A stretch of DNA of 30,731 bases from contig CAZADH010000034.1 in the NCBI GenBank assembly GCA_964483805.1, forward strand, positions 1-30,731, given 5' to 3'. The notes below the pieces were generated by a model. The model did no database searches. It had not been told where the DNA came from and saw nothing but the letters and a program-made list of their open reading frames with translations. Below, one piece after another: positions 23,746 to 30,731 of the stretch; within the stretch, counting starts at the first letter, position 1; each line of letters starts with the position of its first letter. The stretch comes from CAZADH01 sp964483805 (lineage in GTDB: Bacteria > Muiribacteriota > Ozemobacteria > Ozemobacterales > Ozemobacteraceae). The position numbers and the translations under genes were made by a program.

Positions 23746-24771
23746 TTACTTAACGGTGGCCATGTGCTCGATGAGGTCGAGCAGCTTGTTCGAGTAGGCC
23801 CACTCGTTGTCGTACCAGGCAACGACCTTCACGAAGTTGGGATTGAGCATGATGCCGGCGTCGGCGTCAAAAATCGAGGTGCGCGGGTCACCGTTGAAAT
23901 CGGTCGAGACGACTTTCTCGTCGGTGTAACCGAGGATGCCCTTCAACTCGCCCTCGGCGGCCTTCTTCATGACCGCCTTGATGGCGTCGTAGGCCTTGGC
24001 GGTGTCGGCATCGGGGGCCTTCTCGAGGCGGCAGGTCAGGTCGACGACCGACACATTGAGCGTCGGCACGCGGAACGCCATGCCGGTCAGCTTGCCCTTC
24101 AGCGCCGGGATGACCTTGGTCACGGCCTTGGCCGCGCCGGTGGACGACGGAATGATGTTCGAAGCGGCCGCGCGGCCACCGCGCCAGTCTTTCTTCGAGG
24201 GGCCGTCGACGGTCTTCTGCGTCGCGGTGGTGGCATGCACGGTGGTCATCAGACCTTCGATGATGCCGAAGTTGTCGTGCAGGACCTTGGTGATCGGCGC
24301 CAGGCAGTTGGTGGTGCAACTGGCGTTCGAGACCACGGTCATGTCGCTCTTGTAGTTCTTGTGGTTGACGCCCATGACGAACATCGGCGTGTCATCCTTC
24401 GACGGGGCCGAAATCACGACGCGCTTGGCACCGGCCTTGAGATGGGCTTCACAGCCAGCCTTGTCGAGGAACAGGCCGGTCGACTCGACGACGTACTCGG
24501 CGCCGACTTCGTTCCACTTCAGGTTGGCGGGGTCTTTCTCGCCGGTGACGCGGATGGCCTTGCCGTTGACCACGAGCTTGCCGTCCTTGGCGCAGACATC
24601 GCCGCCCTTGAAGATGCCGTGGGTGCTGTCGTATTTGAGCATATACGCCAGATACTCGGCGTCGAACAGATCGTTGATGCCGACCACTTCGATATCTTTG
24701 TGCTTCATTGCCGCGCGGAACACCAGCCGGCCAATGCGCCCGAACCCGTTGATGCCGATCTTGATCGCCAT
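23746..24771 (-). CDS. gap: Glyceraldehyde-3-phosphate dehydrogenase, type I
   Basis: The 341-residue protein shows the NAD-binding start KIGINGFGRIGRLV and the active-site SNASCTTNCLAP with the nucleophile C152; later LTGMAFRVPTLNVSVVDLT and WYDNEWAYS are typical of type I GAPDH. The enzyme oxidises glyceraldehyde 3-phosphate to 1,3-bisphosphoglycerate using NAD(P)+. ND in GINDLFDAE suggests NAD+ preference, since an acidic residue at that loop normally favours NAD+. ATG 24771 has AAGGAGGA 9 bases upstream. It leads the gap-pgk-tpiA cluster and has its own probable promoter at 24839. Confidence 0.97.
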   Translation of the reverse strand: MAIKIGINGFGRIGRLVFRAAMKHKDIEVVGINDLFDAEYLAYMLKYDSTHGIFKGGDVCAKDGKLVVNGKAIRVTGEKDPANLKWNEVGAEYVVESTGLFLDKAGCEAHLKAGAKRVVISAPSKDDTPMFVMGVNHKNYKSDMTVVSNASCTTNCLAPITKVLHDNFGIIEGLMTTVHATTATQKTVDGPSKKDWRGGRAAASNIIPSSTGAAKAVTKVIPALKGKLTGMAFRVPTLNVSVVDLTCRLEKAPDADTAKAYDAIKAVMKKAAEGELKGILGYTDEKVVSTDFNGDPRTSIFDADAGIMLNPNFVKVVAWYDNEWAYSNKLLDLIEHMATVK

Positions 24772-24838
24772 GTTTACGATTCCTCCTTACGGAATGTGCC
24801 GGGGGTCCGGGATCGTTCCCTGCCCCCGAAGTTGTCGC

Positions 24839-24846
24839 ATCATACC
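24839..24846 (-). promoter_or_regulatory. Extended -10 promoter for gap
   Basis: On the minus strand TGGTATGAT (extended -10, five of six for TATGAT, 24844-24839) lies about 67 bases before the gap ATG. I see no good -35. Confidence 0.4.
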
Positions 24847-24891
24847 ACGTTCCCGCCCGAAATGGGATAGCCCCGGGCGAGGTCGTTGCGA

Positions 24892-26508
24892 TCAGTCGGT
24901 CATCGTGCTGACGGAGTGCTCCCGGAAGATGCGAAACTCGATGGCCGGCCACTCTTCGATGATGCGGGTGAGACGCCACGCACTCGGCGCGAGGAAGGTC
25001 AGGTGTCCCTCGGAATCGAGGGCCAGGCGCGACCGGTAGGCGCGTTCAAAGCGCTCCATCTCGCCTTTGTTGTCGCAGACCAACCAACGCGCTGTCTCAT
25101 ACTCGACCGGGTGATAAACGGCCTCGACGCCATACTCGTCGCGCAACCGGGCCATCGTCACATCGAACTGGAGCGTGCCGACGGCACCGAGCACGTACTC
25201 GGTCGGATTGTTCAGCGGCCGGAAAACCTGGACCGCGCCCTCTTCGGACAACTGCAAGAGGCCCTTCTGAAGCTGCTTGGCGCGCAACGGATTCTTGAGC
25301 TGCACCTGCTTGAACAGTTCGGGGGCGAAGTTCGGAATGCCGGTGAACTGCAGCGGTTCCTTCGTGCTGAACGTGTCGCCGATTTTGATCGTGCCGCGGT
25401 TGTGGATGCCGATGATGTCGCCGGGAAAGGCTTCCTCGACGTTGGTGCGATCCTGGGCCAGAAAGATGGTGGCGTCTTTGACCACGATCTCTTTGCCGAG
25501 CCGGTGATGCACCATGCGCATCCCGCGCTGAAAACGGCCGGAGCAGATGCGCAGAAAGGCGAGGCGGTCGCGATGGGCCGGATCCATGTTCGCCTGGATC
25601 TTGAAGACGAACCCCGAAAATGCCTCTTCATCGGGAGCGACCACGCGCGACAGGGCTGCGCGCGGTTGCGGCGGCGGGGCGAGTTCGATGACCGCATCGA
25701 GCAGTTCTTTCACGCCGAAGTTGTTCAGCGCGCTGCCAAAGAACACCGGCGTCTGATTACCGCGGCGGAAATGCTCGAGATCGAACGGATTGGCGGCGCC
25801 GCTGAGCAGTTCGACGTCGTTGCGCAGATCGGCGGCCTGATCGCCCAACANNNNNNNNNNCGCCTCGAGTTGCGGGGACGCGAGATCTTTGATCACGGCG
25901 ATGTCTTGCGGGCGTGTTTCACCGCCGGCGCGGAACAACCGCAGTTCGTGGCGGAACAGGTCGTAGACGCCGCGAAAACTCTGGCCCATGCCGATCGGCC
26001 AGGTGAGCGGTACGCATTCGATCTGCAATGTGTTTTCGATGTCCTGCAGCAGATCGAGCGGCGTACGGCCCTCGCGATCGAGTTTGTTGATGAAGGTGAT
26101 GATGGGGGTGTTGCGCAGACGGCAGACTTCCATCAGTTTGCGGGTCTGGGTCTCGACGCCTTTCGCGCCGTCGATGACCATGAGTGCACTGTCGACGGCG
26201 GTCAGCACCCGGAACGTATCTTCCGAGAAGTCCTGGTGACCGGGAGTGTCGAGCAGGTTGATTTCGGCGCTGTTGTAGTGAAATTTCATGACCGAGGTGG
26301 TGACCGAAATGCCGCGTTCCTTCTCGATCGCCATCCAGTCGGAGGTCGCGAAGCGACCGGTCTTGCGCGCCTTGACGGCACCGGCCATCTGGATGGCGCC
26401 GCCGAAGAGCAGCAGTTTCTCGGTCAGCGTGGTCTTGCCCGCGTCGGGGTGACTGATGATGCCGAAGGTGCGCCGTTTGCTGATTTCGTCACGGAGGGTG
26501 GCAGCCAT
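24892..26508 (-). CDS. prfC: Peptide chain release factor 3, with an assembly gap
   Basis: This translational GTPase recycles release factors 1 and 2 from the ribosome after termination. From ATG 26508 (MAATLRDEISKRRTFGIISH) it aligns end to end with E. coli RF3. The GTPase motifs are G1 SHPDAGKTT, switch EKERGISVTTSVM, G3 LLDTPGHQDF and G4 FINKLDRE; later conserved stretches include GFVFKIQANMDPAHRDR and FTGIPNFAPELF. An upstream in-frame ATG at 26577 overlaps a likely promoter and lacks family similarity, so I rejected it. Ten Ns at 25851-25860 remove about three residues between QLEA and LGDQ. The frame is kept across the gap if its true length is close to 10 (or differs by a multiple of three). 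It is followed by gap. Confidence 0.95.
   Translation of the reverse strand: MAATLRDEISKRRTFGIISHPDAGKTTLTEKLLLFGGAIQMAGAVKARKTGRFATSDWMAIEKERGISVTTSVMKFHYNSAEINLLDTPGHQDFSEDTFRVLTAVDSALMVIDGAKGVETQTRKLMEVCRLRNTPIITFINKLDREGRTPLDLLQDIENTLQIECVPLTWPIGMGQSFRGVYDLFRHELRLFRAGGETRPQDIAVIKDLASPQLEAXXXXLGDQAADLRNDVELLSGAANPFDLEHFRRGNQTPVFFGSALNNFGVKELLDAVIELAPPPQPRAALSRVVAPDEEAFSGFVFKIQANMDPAHRDRLAFLRICSGRFQRGMRMVHHRLGKEIVVKDATIFLAQDRTNVEEAFPGDIIGIHNRGTIKIGDTFSTKEPLQFTGIPNFAPELFKQVQLKNPLRAKQLQKGLLQLSEEGAVQVFRPLNNPTEYVLGAVGTLQFDVTMARLRDEYGVEAVYHPVEYETARWLVCDNKGEMERFERAYRSRLALDSEGHLTFLAPSAWRLTRIIEEWPAIEFRIFREHSVSTMTD
25851..25860. other. Assembly gap (10 Ns) within prfC
   Basis: Ten consecutive Ns. 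The flanking prfC frames agree, so a few bases are probably missing or ambiguous, but a run of exactly ten may be a placeholder of unknown true size. Confidence 0.95.
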
Positions 26509-26567
26509 GGTTCGTTGTCTCTTCTCTTCGCTCGTGGTGTAGTGGACGAATTTTCGTTGCGGGGCCG

Positions 26568-26596
26568 ATTGTATCACTCCCGGCCCCGGATGCCCA
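26568..26596 (-). promoter_or_regulatory. Probable promoter for prfC
   Basis: On the minus strand TGGGCA (four of six for the -35), a 17-base spacer and TACAAT with an upstream TG (TGATACAAT, -10 at 26573-26568). The start would be near 26561, about 53 bases before ATG 26508. No other signal is visible in the 114 bases between the kinase gene and prfC. Confidence 0.5.
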
Positions 26597-26622
26597 GAGG
26601 GTTTTGCCGTGCGGACGTCCGG

Positions 26623-28155
26623 TCAGGGCCCCTGTCGCTCGGCAAGGACTTCATGGAGGACCTGGCTGATCTGCTTTACATCGTATGGCTTGGCAATGGC
26701 AGCGACGAAGCCGAACCGGTGGCAATCCGCCATCACCGGAGACGTGGCGTAGCCGCTCGCGACGATCGCCCGGGCCCGTGGGTCCAGTTGGCGCAGACGT
26801 CGGCAGGTCTCTTCGCCCCCCATGCCGCCGGGCACGGTCAGATCGAGCAGCACGGCTGCGAACGGCCGGTCCTCGATGTGGGCCCGGGTGTACTGCTCCA
26901 AGACCTCGGCCCCGTCCGCGACCACCAGCACGTCGTAGCCAAGTTCCCGCAGGAGCAATCGCCCGGTTTTGCGGACGATTTCGTCGTCGTCCATCAACAA
27001 GATGCGCCCCTTGCCGGGTTGGGTGGTGCCACTCGTTGTCGCCGCCAAGGTGGACGGCTCTGTGGCGGTTGGTAAATACAATGTAACGCGTGTCCCCTGC
27101 CCGACCTTCGATGCGACGGCGACGTGCCCACCGTGCCGGCGTACGATCGAGAACGAAATGGTCAGTCCCAGACCGCTGCCGTTGGGCCTGGTCGTGAAGA
27201 ACGGGTCGAAGATGCGATCGAGCTGGTTTTCGGGAATACCAGCGCCCTGATCGATGATCTCGAGGCGCACGTAGCGACCGGGGGGCACCGGAATCGGCGC
27301 GCTGGTATCGATGCTTACCGTGTCGGCTTGCACGCGGAGAATGCCGCCATCCGGCATGGCCTGGACCGCATTGAGCACGACGTTGTGCAACACCTGCAGC
27401 ATCTGCACCTCGTCGGCGTGGATGGCAGCAAGATCGGCGGCCAGCGAAAAATCGCCGCGCACGTTGCTGCCGGCGAGCGCGAACGTCGTTGCATCGGTGA
27501 GGAGTTTGGCCAGTGAGATCGGCCGTCGCGTCGGTTCGCCACCCCGTGAAAACGTAAGCAGTCGCAGGGTCAGGTCACGGGCACGCAGCGAGGCACGCTC
27601 AGCGTTCTCGAGGCACTGGGCAACCAGGTCCGGCTGATCGGAACGCATGCGGGCCAGCGAGATGTTGCCGACGATGGCGGTCAGAATGTTGTTGAAGTCG
27701 TGGGCGATGCCGCCCGCAAGCAGTCCGATCGAGTCGAGTTTCTGCGCCTTGGCCAGTTCGGTCTCGAGTTGCCAACGCAGTTGTTCTTCTCTCTTGCGGG
27801 CGCTGATGTCGACGAGCAATCCGCGCATGCCGGTGATCTCAGAGGCGTGGCGGATCGGATTCGAGTAGATCAGCACCGGAAACTGGGTGCCGTCACGGCG
27901 TTGTCCGATGTACTCGAGGTTCTCCGGGGGGCCGCCGGCCAGGCGCCGCCCCAGATTCTTCATCAGTTTCTCGTGTTCGCTCGGCGCGATGACGTCGCGA
28001 ACGTTGAGGCCGCGGCGGATGTCGTCGGGGGTGTAACCGAACATCTCGAGAGCACTGCGATTGACATACACGAGGTTGCCGTGCAGATCGGTCTCGAACA
28101 CGGCCTGGGGCAGTGTTTCGAGTAGTTCAAACAGATGCTGTTCGCGATTGAACAT
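26623..28155 (-). CDS. Cytoplasmic hybrid histidine kinase: PAS, HisKA, HATPase, receiver
   Basis: The 510-residue protein has a PAS domain at about 8-120 (AVFETDLHGNLVYVNRSALE, then a PAC-like GLLVDISARKREE), a HisKA dimerisation domain with LAGGIAHDFNN and phospho-acceptor H152, a HATPase domain with N box NAVQAMPDGG, G1 DQGAGIP and G2 GSGLGLTIS, and a C-terminal receiver with DDD near 395 and phospho-acceptor D438 in LLDLTVPGG. No membrane helix is seen, so it senses a cytoplasmic signal, probably through the PAS pocket. The AHDFNN H-box type is common in hybrid kinases. No response regulator with an output domain lies beside it, so its partner is elsewhere. ATG 28155 has no clear ribosome binding site. 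It sits between rpsA and prfC but no functional tie is evident. Confidence 0.9.
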   Translation of the reverse strand: MFNREQHLFELLETLPQAVFETDLHGNLVYVNRSALEMFGYTPDDIRRGLNVRDVIAPSEHEKLMKNLGRRLAGGPPENLEYIGQRRDGTQFPVLIYSNPIRHASEITGMRGLLVDISARKREEQLRWQLETELAKAQKLDSIGLLAGGIAHDFNNILTAIVGNISLARMRSDQPDLVAQCLENAERASLRARDLTLRLLTFSRGGEPTRRPISLAKLLTDATTFALAGSNVRGDFSLAADLAAIHADEVQMLQVLHNVVLNAVQAMPDGGILRVQADTVSIDTSAPIPVPPGRYVRLEIIDQGAGIPENQLDRIFDPFFTTRPNGSGLGLTISFSIVRRHGGHVAVASKVGQGTRVTLYLPTATEPSTLAATTSGTTQPGKGRILLMDDDEIVRKTGRLLLRELGYDVLVVADGAEVLEQYTRAHIEDRPFAAVLLDLTVPGGMGGEETCRRLRQLDPRARAIVASGYATSPVMADCHRFGFVAAIAKPYDVKQISQVLHEVLAERQGP

Positions 28156-28235
28156 GGATTGCGTGTATTGCGTTCGTATTTCTTCTGTATGCTGTGTCGG
28201 TTGGTGCGGACCTGCTGTGGCTGGTCTTCTATTAA

Positions 28236-28274
28236 ACGAAAACCCCGCCGACTCCGGAGAGCCGGCGGGGTTTA
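28236..28274 (-). terminator. Strong rho-independent terminator of cmk-rpsA
   Basis: On the minus strand CCCCGCCG (28270-28263) pairs with CGGCGGGG (28250-28243), with a nested CTCCGGAG palindrome in the loop, followed by TTTTCGTTT. It lies 15 bases after the rpsA stop at 28286. Confidence 0.93.
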
Positions 28275-28285
28275 TGGCGCGCTGC

Positions 28286-30731
28286 TTACTCTTTGTCGTC
28301 GGTGAGCTGGCGCTTGAGCGAGGCGAACTTGTCGCGCATCAGGTCGCCGAGGGTATCGGAGAAGCCCTCGTTCGATTCCTGCTGGTATTTCTTCAGCTCG
28401 CGGGTCTCCTCGTCCATGATCGCTTCTTTCATACTGAGCTTCAGCTTGCGGTTCTTGCGATCGAGTTCGAGGACCTTCACGTTGACATGGTCGCCGACCT
28501 TGCACACCTCTTCGGGGGTGTTGACCCGAGTCTTCGACAACTGGGAGATGTGCACGTAGCCGTGAACCTTCTCGTCGAGGGCGACTTCGACACCGTTGGT
28601 GTCGATGACGGTGACCGTGCCCTGCTGGATCGAGTGGACCGGATACCGGCGCTCGACGCCCGCCCACGGGTCATCGCTGTTGCGCTTGAGCGACAGGCCG
28701 ATCTTCTTCTGGGCTTTGTCGAGCAGATAGATGGTGACCGTGACCTGGTCGCCGATCTTGAGCATGTCGCCCGGATGCTTGACATCGTTGGCCCACGAGA
28801 ACTCGGACACGTGCAGCAGGCCTTCGAGCCCGTTTTCGAGCTGAATGAAGGCGCCGTACGGAGCCAGATTCTTGACCACGCCGGTGACCTGGTCGTTGAC
28901 CTTGAACTGGGTGTCGATGAGGTCCCATGGGTCTTGCAGGGTCTGCTTGAGGCCCAGCGACAAGCGGCGGTTCTGGATGTCGACATTGAGAACCTTCACG
29001 CTGATCTCTTGCCCCTTGCTCAGCGCCTCCGACGGATGGTTGATCTTCTTGACCCAATCCATGTCGGATACGTGCAACAGGCCTTCGATGCCCGGCTCGA
29101 TCTCGATAAAGGCGCCGAACTCGGTCATGTTGTTGACGCGACCAGTGACGGTGTCGCCGACCTTGAGGCGCTTCTCGATGCCTTCCCACGGGTGCGGCAG
29201 CGTGTCTTTATACGAGAGGCTGATGCGCTTCTTGTCTTTGTCGATCTCCTTGACCACGACCATGATCTTCTCGCCCGACTTGACGATGTCGCTCGGGTGG
29301 CGGACATTGCGTGCCCACGACAGATCGCTGATGTGGACGAGACCTTCGATGCCCTCTTCGAGCTCGACGAAGGCGCCGAAGTCCATGAGATTCTTGACTG
29401 TGCCCTGGTAGGTGCGGCTCGGTTCATACCGACGCTCGACCGAACCCCACGGGTCTTCCTTCATCTGGCGCAGCGACAGACTGATCTTGCCCTTTTCGGC
29501 ATCGATCTTCAGGACGCGGCACTTGATCTCTTGGCCGGGCTGGATGACATCGCGGGGGTTGTTGATGACCGACCACGACAACTCGTTGCGGTGGATCAGG
29601 CCTTCGACGCCCTCACCCAGATCGATGAACGAACCGTACTCGACGATGCGCGACACGATACCGGTAATGATGTCGCCTTCCTTGATATTGCCCAGAATTT
29701 CAGAGAGCTTGCCCTGGCGCTTCTCTTCCATGATCTGCTTCTCGGATACCACCACGTTGCGACGGCGGCGGTCACACTCGATGACCAGCATCGGGAACGA
29801 CTGTCCCAACGTGTCTTTGGTGTTCTTCGAGTGAGAAAGCTGGCTCTGGGGCAGGAAGCCGCGCACCCCGCCGATGCTGACATCGTAACCGCCCTTGATG
29901 CGGCTCTTGATGCACGCTTCGACCGGCGTCTTGTTCTTGAACGCTTCTTGAATGGTGTCCCAGGCATCGCGCTCTTCGGCGCGCTTGCGCGACAGGTGCA
30001 GAATGCCGGAATTGTCGTCGACACGCTTCACGAAGACGCGGATATCATCGCCCTTCTTGACGGTCGGAAGGAGGCCTTGAGCTTCCTCGCCTGAAATCAC
30101 GCCCTCGGTCTTGTAGCCGATGTCGACGTAGATCTCGGTCGAGGTGATGTTAACCACCGTGCCGTTGAGGATTGCGCCGGCGCGAACGCCACCAAACCCT
30201 CCAAGCCCGCTCTCTTCCATTGAGCGTTCGAGCTCTTCCATGGTCATGGCGGAATCGTTCATGCTTTCCTCCGCACTTGCGGCGTGGCCCTGCTTCTCGG
30301 CAGCTTTCTCGGCCACCTTGGCCTCACCAGGCTCATTCGTCTTTTCCTGGGTCTCGGCAGTCATCTTGTTGCTCATAACTTCCTCCGATAAGTGTTTCCC
30401 ATCCTTGGGTGTGACATATTCAATGATCCGGTCAACCACCTGATCGATTGACAGACCGGTGGTGTCCAGATGGATGGCATCTTCAGCCGCACGCAACGCC
30501 GCCGTTTCACGACTCGAATCGGTCTCGTCGCGGGGCTTGATGTCGGCGGCCATCTTCGCCATGGCGGTCGGGGCGAACCCCTTTGCTGCCTGCTCGGTGA
30601 GGCGCCGGCGGGCGCGCTCCTCGATCGAGGCGGTCAGAAAAACCTTGGTGGTGGCGTCGGGGAATACGACGGTGCCGATATCGCGGCCGTCGACCACCCA
30701 ACACCCGTGTTCGCCAATCTGCCGTTGCAGT
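28286..30731 (-). CDS. cmk-rpsA: Cytidylate kinase / ribosomal protein S1 in-frame fusion, 5' end outside window
   Basis: The frame is open from the window edge through 28286 with no stop. Its first 130 or so codons are the C-terminal half of cytidylate kinase (VVDGRDIGTVVFPDA, EERARRRL, KPRDETDSSRE, LDTTGLSIDQVVDRI), which phosphorylates CMP and dCMP. A Glu/Lys/Ala-rich linker leads straight into ribosomal protein S1, which brings mRNA to the 30S subunit. Seven S1 domains are visible, counted from ATG 30376 at about 66, 150, 238, 323, 408, 494 and 584; E. coli S1 has six. GTG 30697 is not a start because kinase sequence continues upstream of it. Two in-frame ATGs, 30376 and 30262, each follow a strong ribosome binding site and could make free S1 of 696 or 658 residues. 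Confidence 0.92.
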   Translation of the reverse strand, partial: LQRQIGEHGCWVVDGRDIGTVVFPDATTKVFLTASIEERARRRLTEQAAKGFAPTAMAKMAADIKPRDETDSSRETAALRAAEDAIHLDTTGLSIDQVVDRIIEYVTPKDGKHLSEEVMSNKMTAETQEKTNEPGEAKVAEKAAEKQGHAASAEESMNDSAMTMEELERSMEESGLGGFGGVRAGAILNGTVVNITSTEIYVDIGYKTEGVISGEEAQGLLPTVKKGDDIRVFVKRVDDNSGILHLSRKRAEERDAWDTIQEAFKNKTPVEACIKSRIKGGYDVSIGGVRGFLPQSQLSHSKNTKDTLGQSFPMLVIECDRRRRNVVVSEKQIMEEKRQGKLSEILGNIKEGDIITGIVSRIVEYGSFIDLGEGVEGLIHRNELSWSVINNPRDVIQPGQEIKCRVLKIDAEKGKISLSLRQMKEDPWGSVERRYEPSRTYQGTVKNLMDFGAFVELEEGIEGLVHISDLSWARNVRHPSDIVKSGEKIMVVVKEIDKDKKRISLSYKDTLPHPWEGIEKRLKVGDTVTGRVNNMTEFGAFIEIEPGIEGLLHVSDMDWVKKINHPSEALSKGQEISVKVLNVDIQNRRLSLGLKQTLQDPWDLIDTQFKVNDQVTGVVKNLAPYGAFIQLENGLEGLLHVSEFSWANDVKHPGDMLKIGDQVTVTIYLLDKAQKKIGLSLKRNSDDPWAGVERRYPVHSIQQGTVTVIDTNGVEVALDEKVHGYVHISQLSKTRVNTPEEVCKVGDHVNVKVLELDRKNRKLKLSMKEAIMDEETRELKKYQQESNEGFSDTLGDLMRDKFASLKRQLTDDKE
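30262..30272 (-). promoter_or_regulatory. Internal ribosome binding site and start for S1, second
   Basis: GGAGGA at 30272-30267 lies 4-5 bases before ATG 30262, whose product begins MNDSAMTMEELERSMEE. This resembles a natural S1 N-terminus better than the upstream start does. Confidence 0.6.
30376..30386 (-). promoter_or_regulatory. Internal ribosome binding site and start for S1, first
   Basis: GGAGGA at 30386-30381 lies 4-5 bases before ATG 30376 (MSNKMTAETQEK). It sits where kinase similarity ends, in frame with both the kinase and S1. Confidence 0.6.

Noticed and set aside
24886..27075. A 729-codon plus-strand open frame
   Set aside because: Antisense to prfC and the kinase gene, and it runs through the N gap. 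Composition is that of a shadow frame.
28061..30094. A 677-codon plus-strand open frame rich in Leu, Asp and Val
   Set aside because: Antisense to the seven S1 domains. Its apparent internal repeats simply mirror those domains.
1..30731. tRNA, rRNA, insertion sequences with terminal inverted repeats, attachment sites
   Set aside because: I looked for cloverleaf-like segments, conserved rRNA stretches, transposase genes other than the Rpn type, and flanking repeats, and found none I can support.

Overview
The window is GC-rich, densely packed bacterial DNA. The organism looks Gram-negative: it encodes an RND exporter, a periplasmic-type 5'-nucleotidase, a lytic transglycosylase and an exported TPR-metallopeptidase. 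A run of ten Ns inside prfC marks an assembly gap, so this is probably a draft or metagenome contig. I cannot name the lineage. The in-frame cmk-rpsA fusion, the vault-like protein and the very divergent membrane pyrophosphatase point away from the well-studied model groups.

Layout. Positions 1-4589 are on the minus strand: a partial lytic transglycosylase, a small CxxCH protein, and a degenerate V-type pyrophosphatase homologue with a long Gly/Ser/Ala/Pro repeat tail and a good sigma70-like promoter. A plus-strand operon follows from 4788 to 11388: an exported TPR/HEFSH metallopeptidase, an exported UshA-like 5'-nucleotidase, and a protein with the full domain order of eukaryotic major vault protein. 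It ends at a strong terminator. Positions 11615-12758 carry an Rpn-family PD-(D/E)XK gene whose C-terminal 87 codons have been tandemly duplicated into a separate small gene.

From 12779 to the right edge everything is on the minus strand. In transcription order these are cmk-rpsA fusion, a PAS histidine kinase with receiver, prfC, gap, pgk, tpiA, an RND transporter, and a 2121-residue membrane protein holding two complete sensor-HAMP-cyclase modules. pgk and tpiA are 5 bp apart, as are the RND and cyclase genes (4 bp), so these pairs are probably co-translated. gap-pgk-tpiA is the standard lower-glycolysis cluster.

Most worth following up: (1) the bacterial vault-like protein and its operon; (2) the fused double cyclase, where the first domain keeps both metal aspartates but has lost the catalytic Asn, and the second keeps Asn and Arg but has lost the first metal Asp, so the two would make one complete mammalian-style site; (3) the duplicated Rpn C-terminus, which resembles a freed intragenic antitoxin; (4) the pyrophosphatase with most pyrophosphate and Mg2+ ligands replaced; (5) the cmk-S1 fusion with seven S1 domains and two strong internal start sites; and (6) an over-represented GTMAATAC octamer scattered through unrelated genes. 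Comparisons with families are from memory of their motifs; no database search was run.
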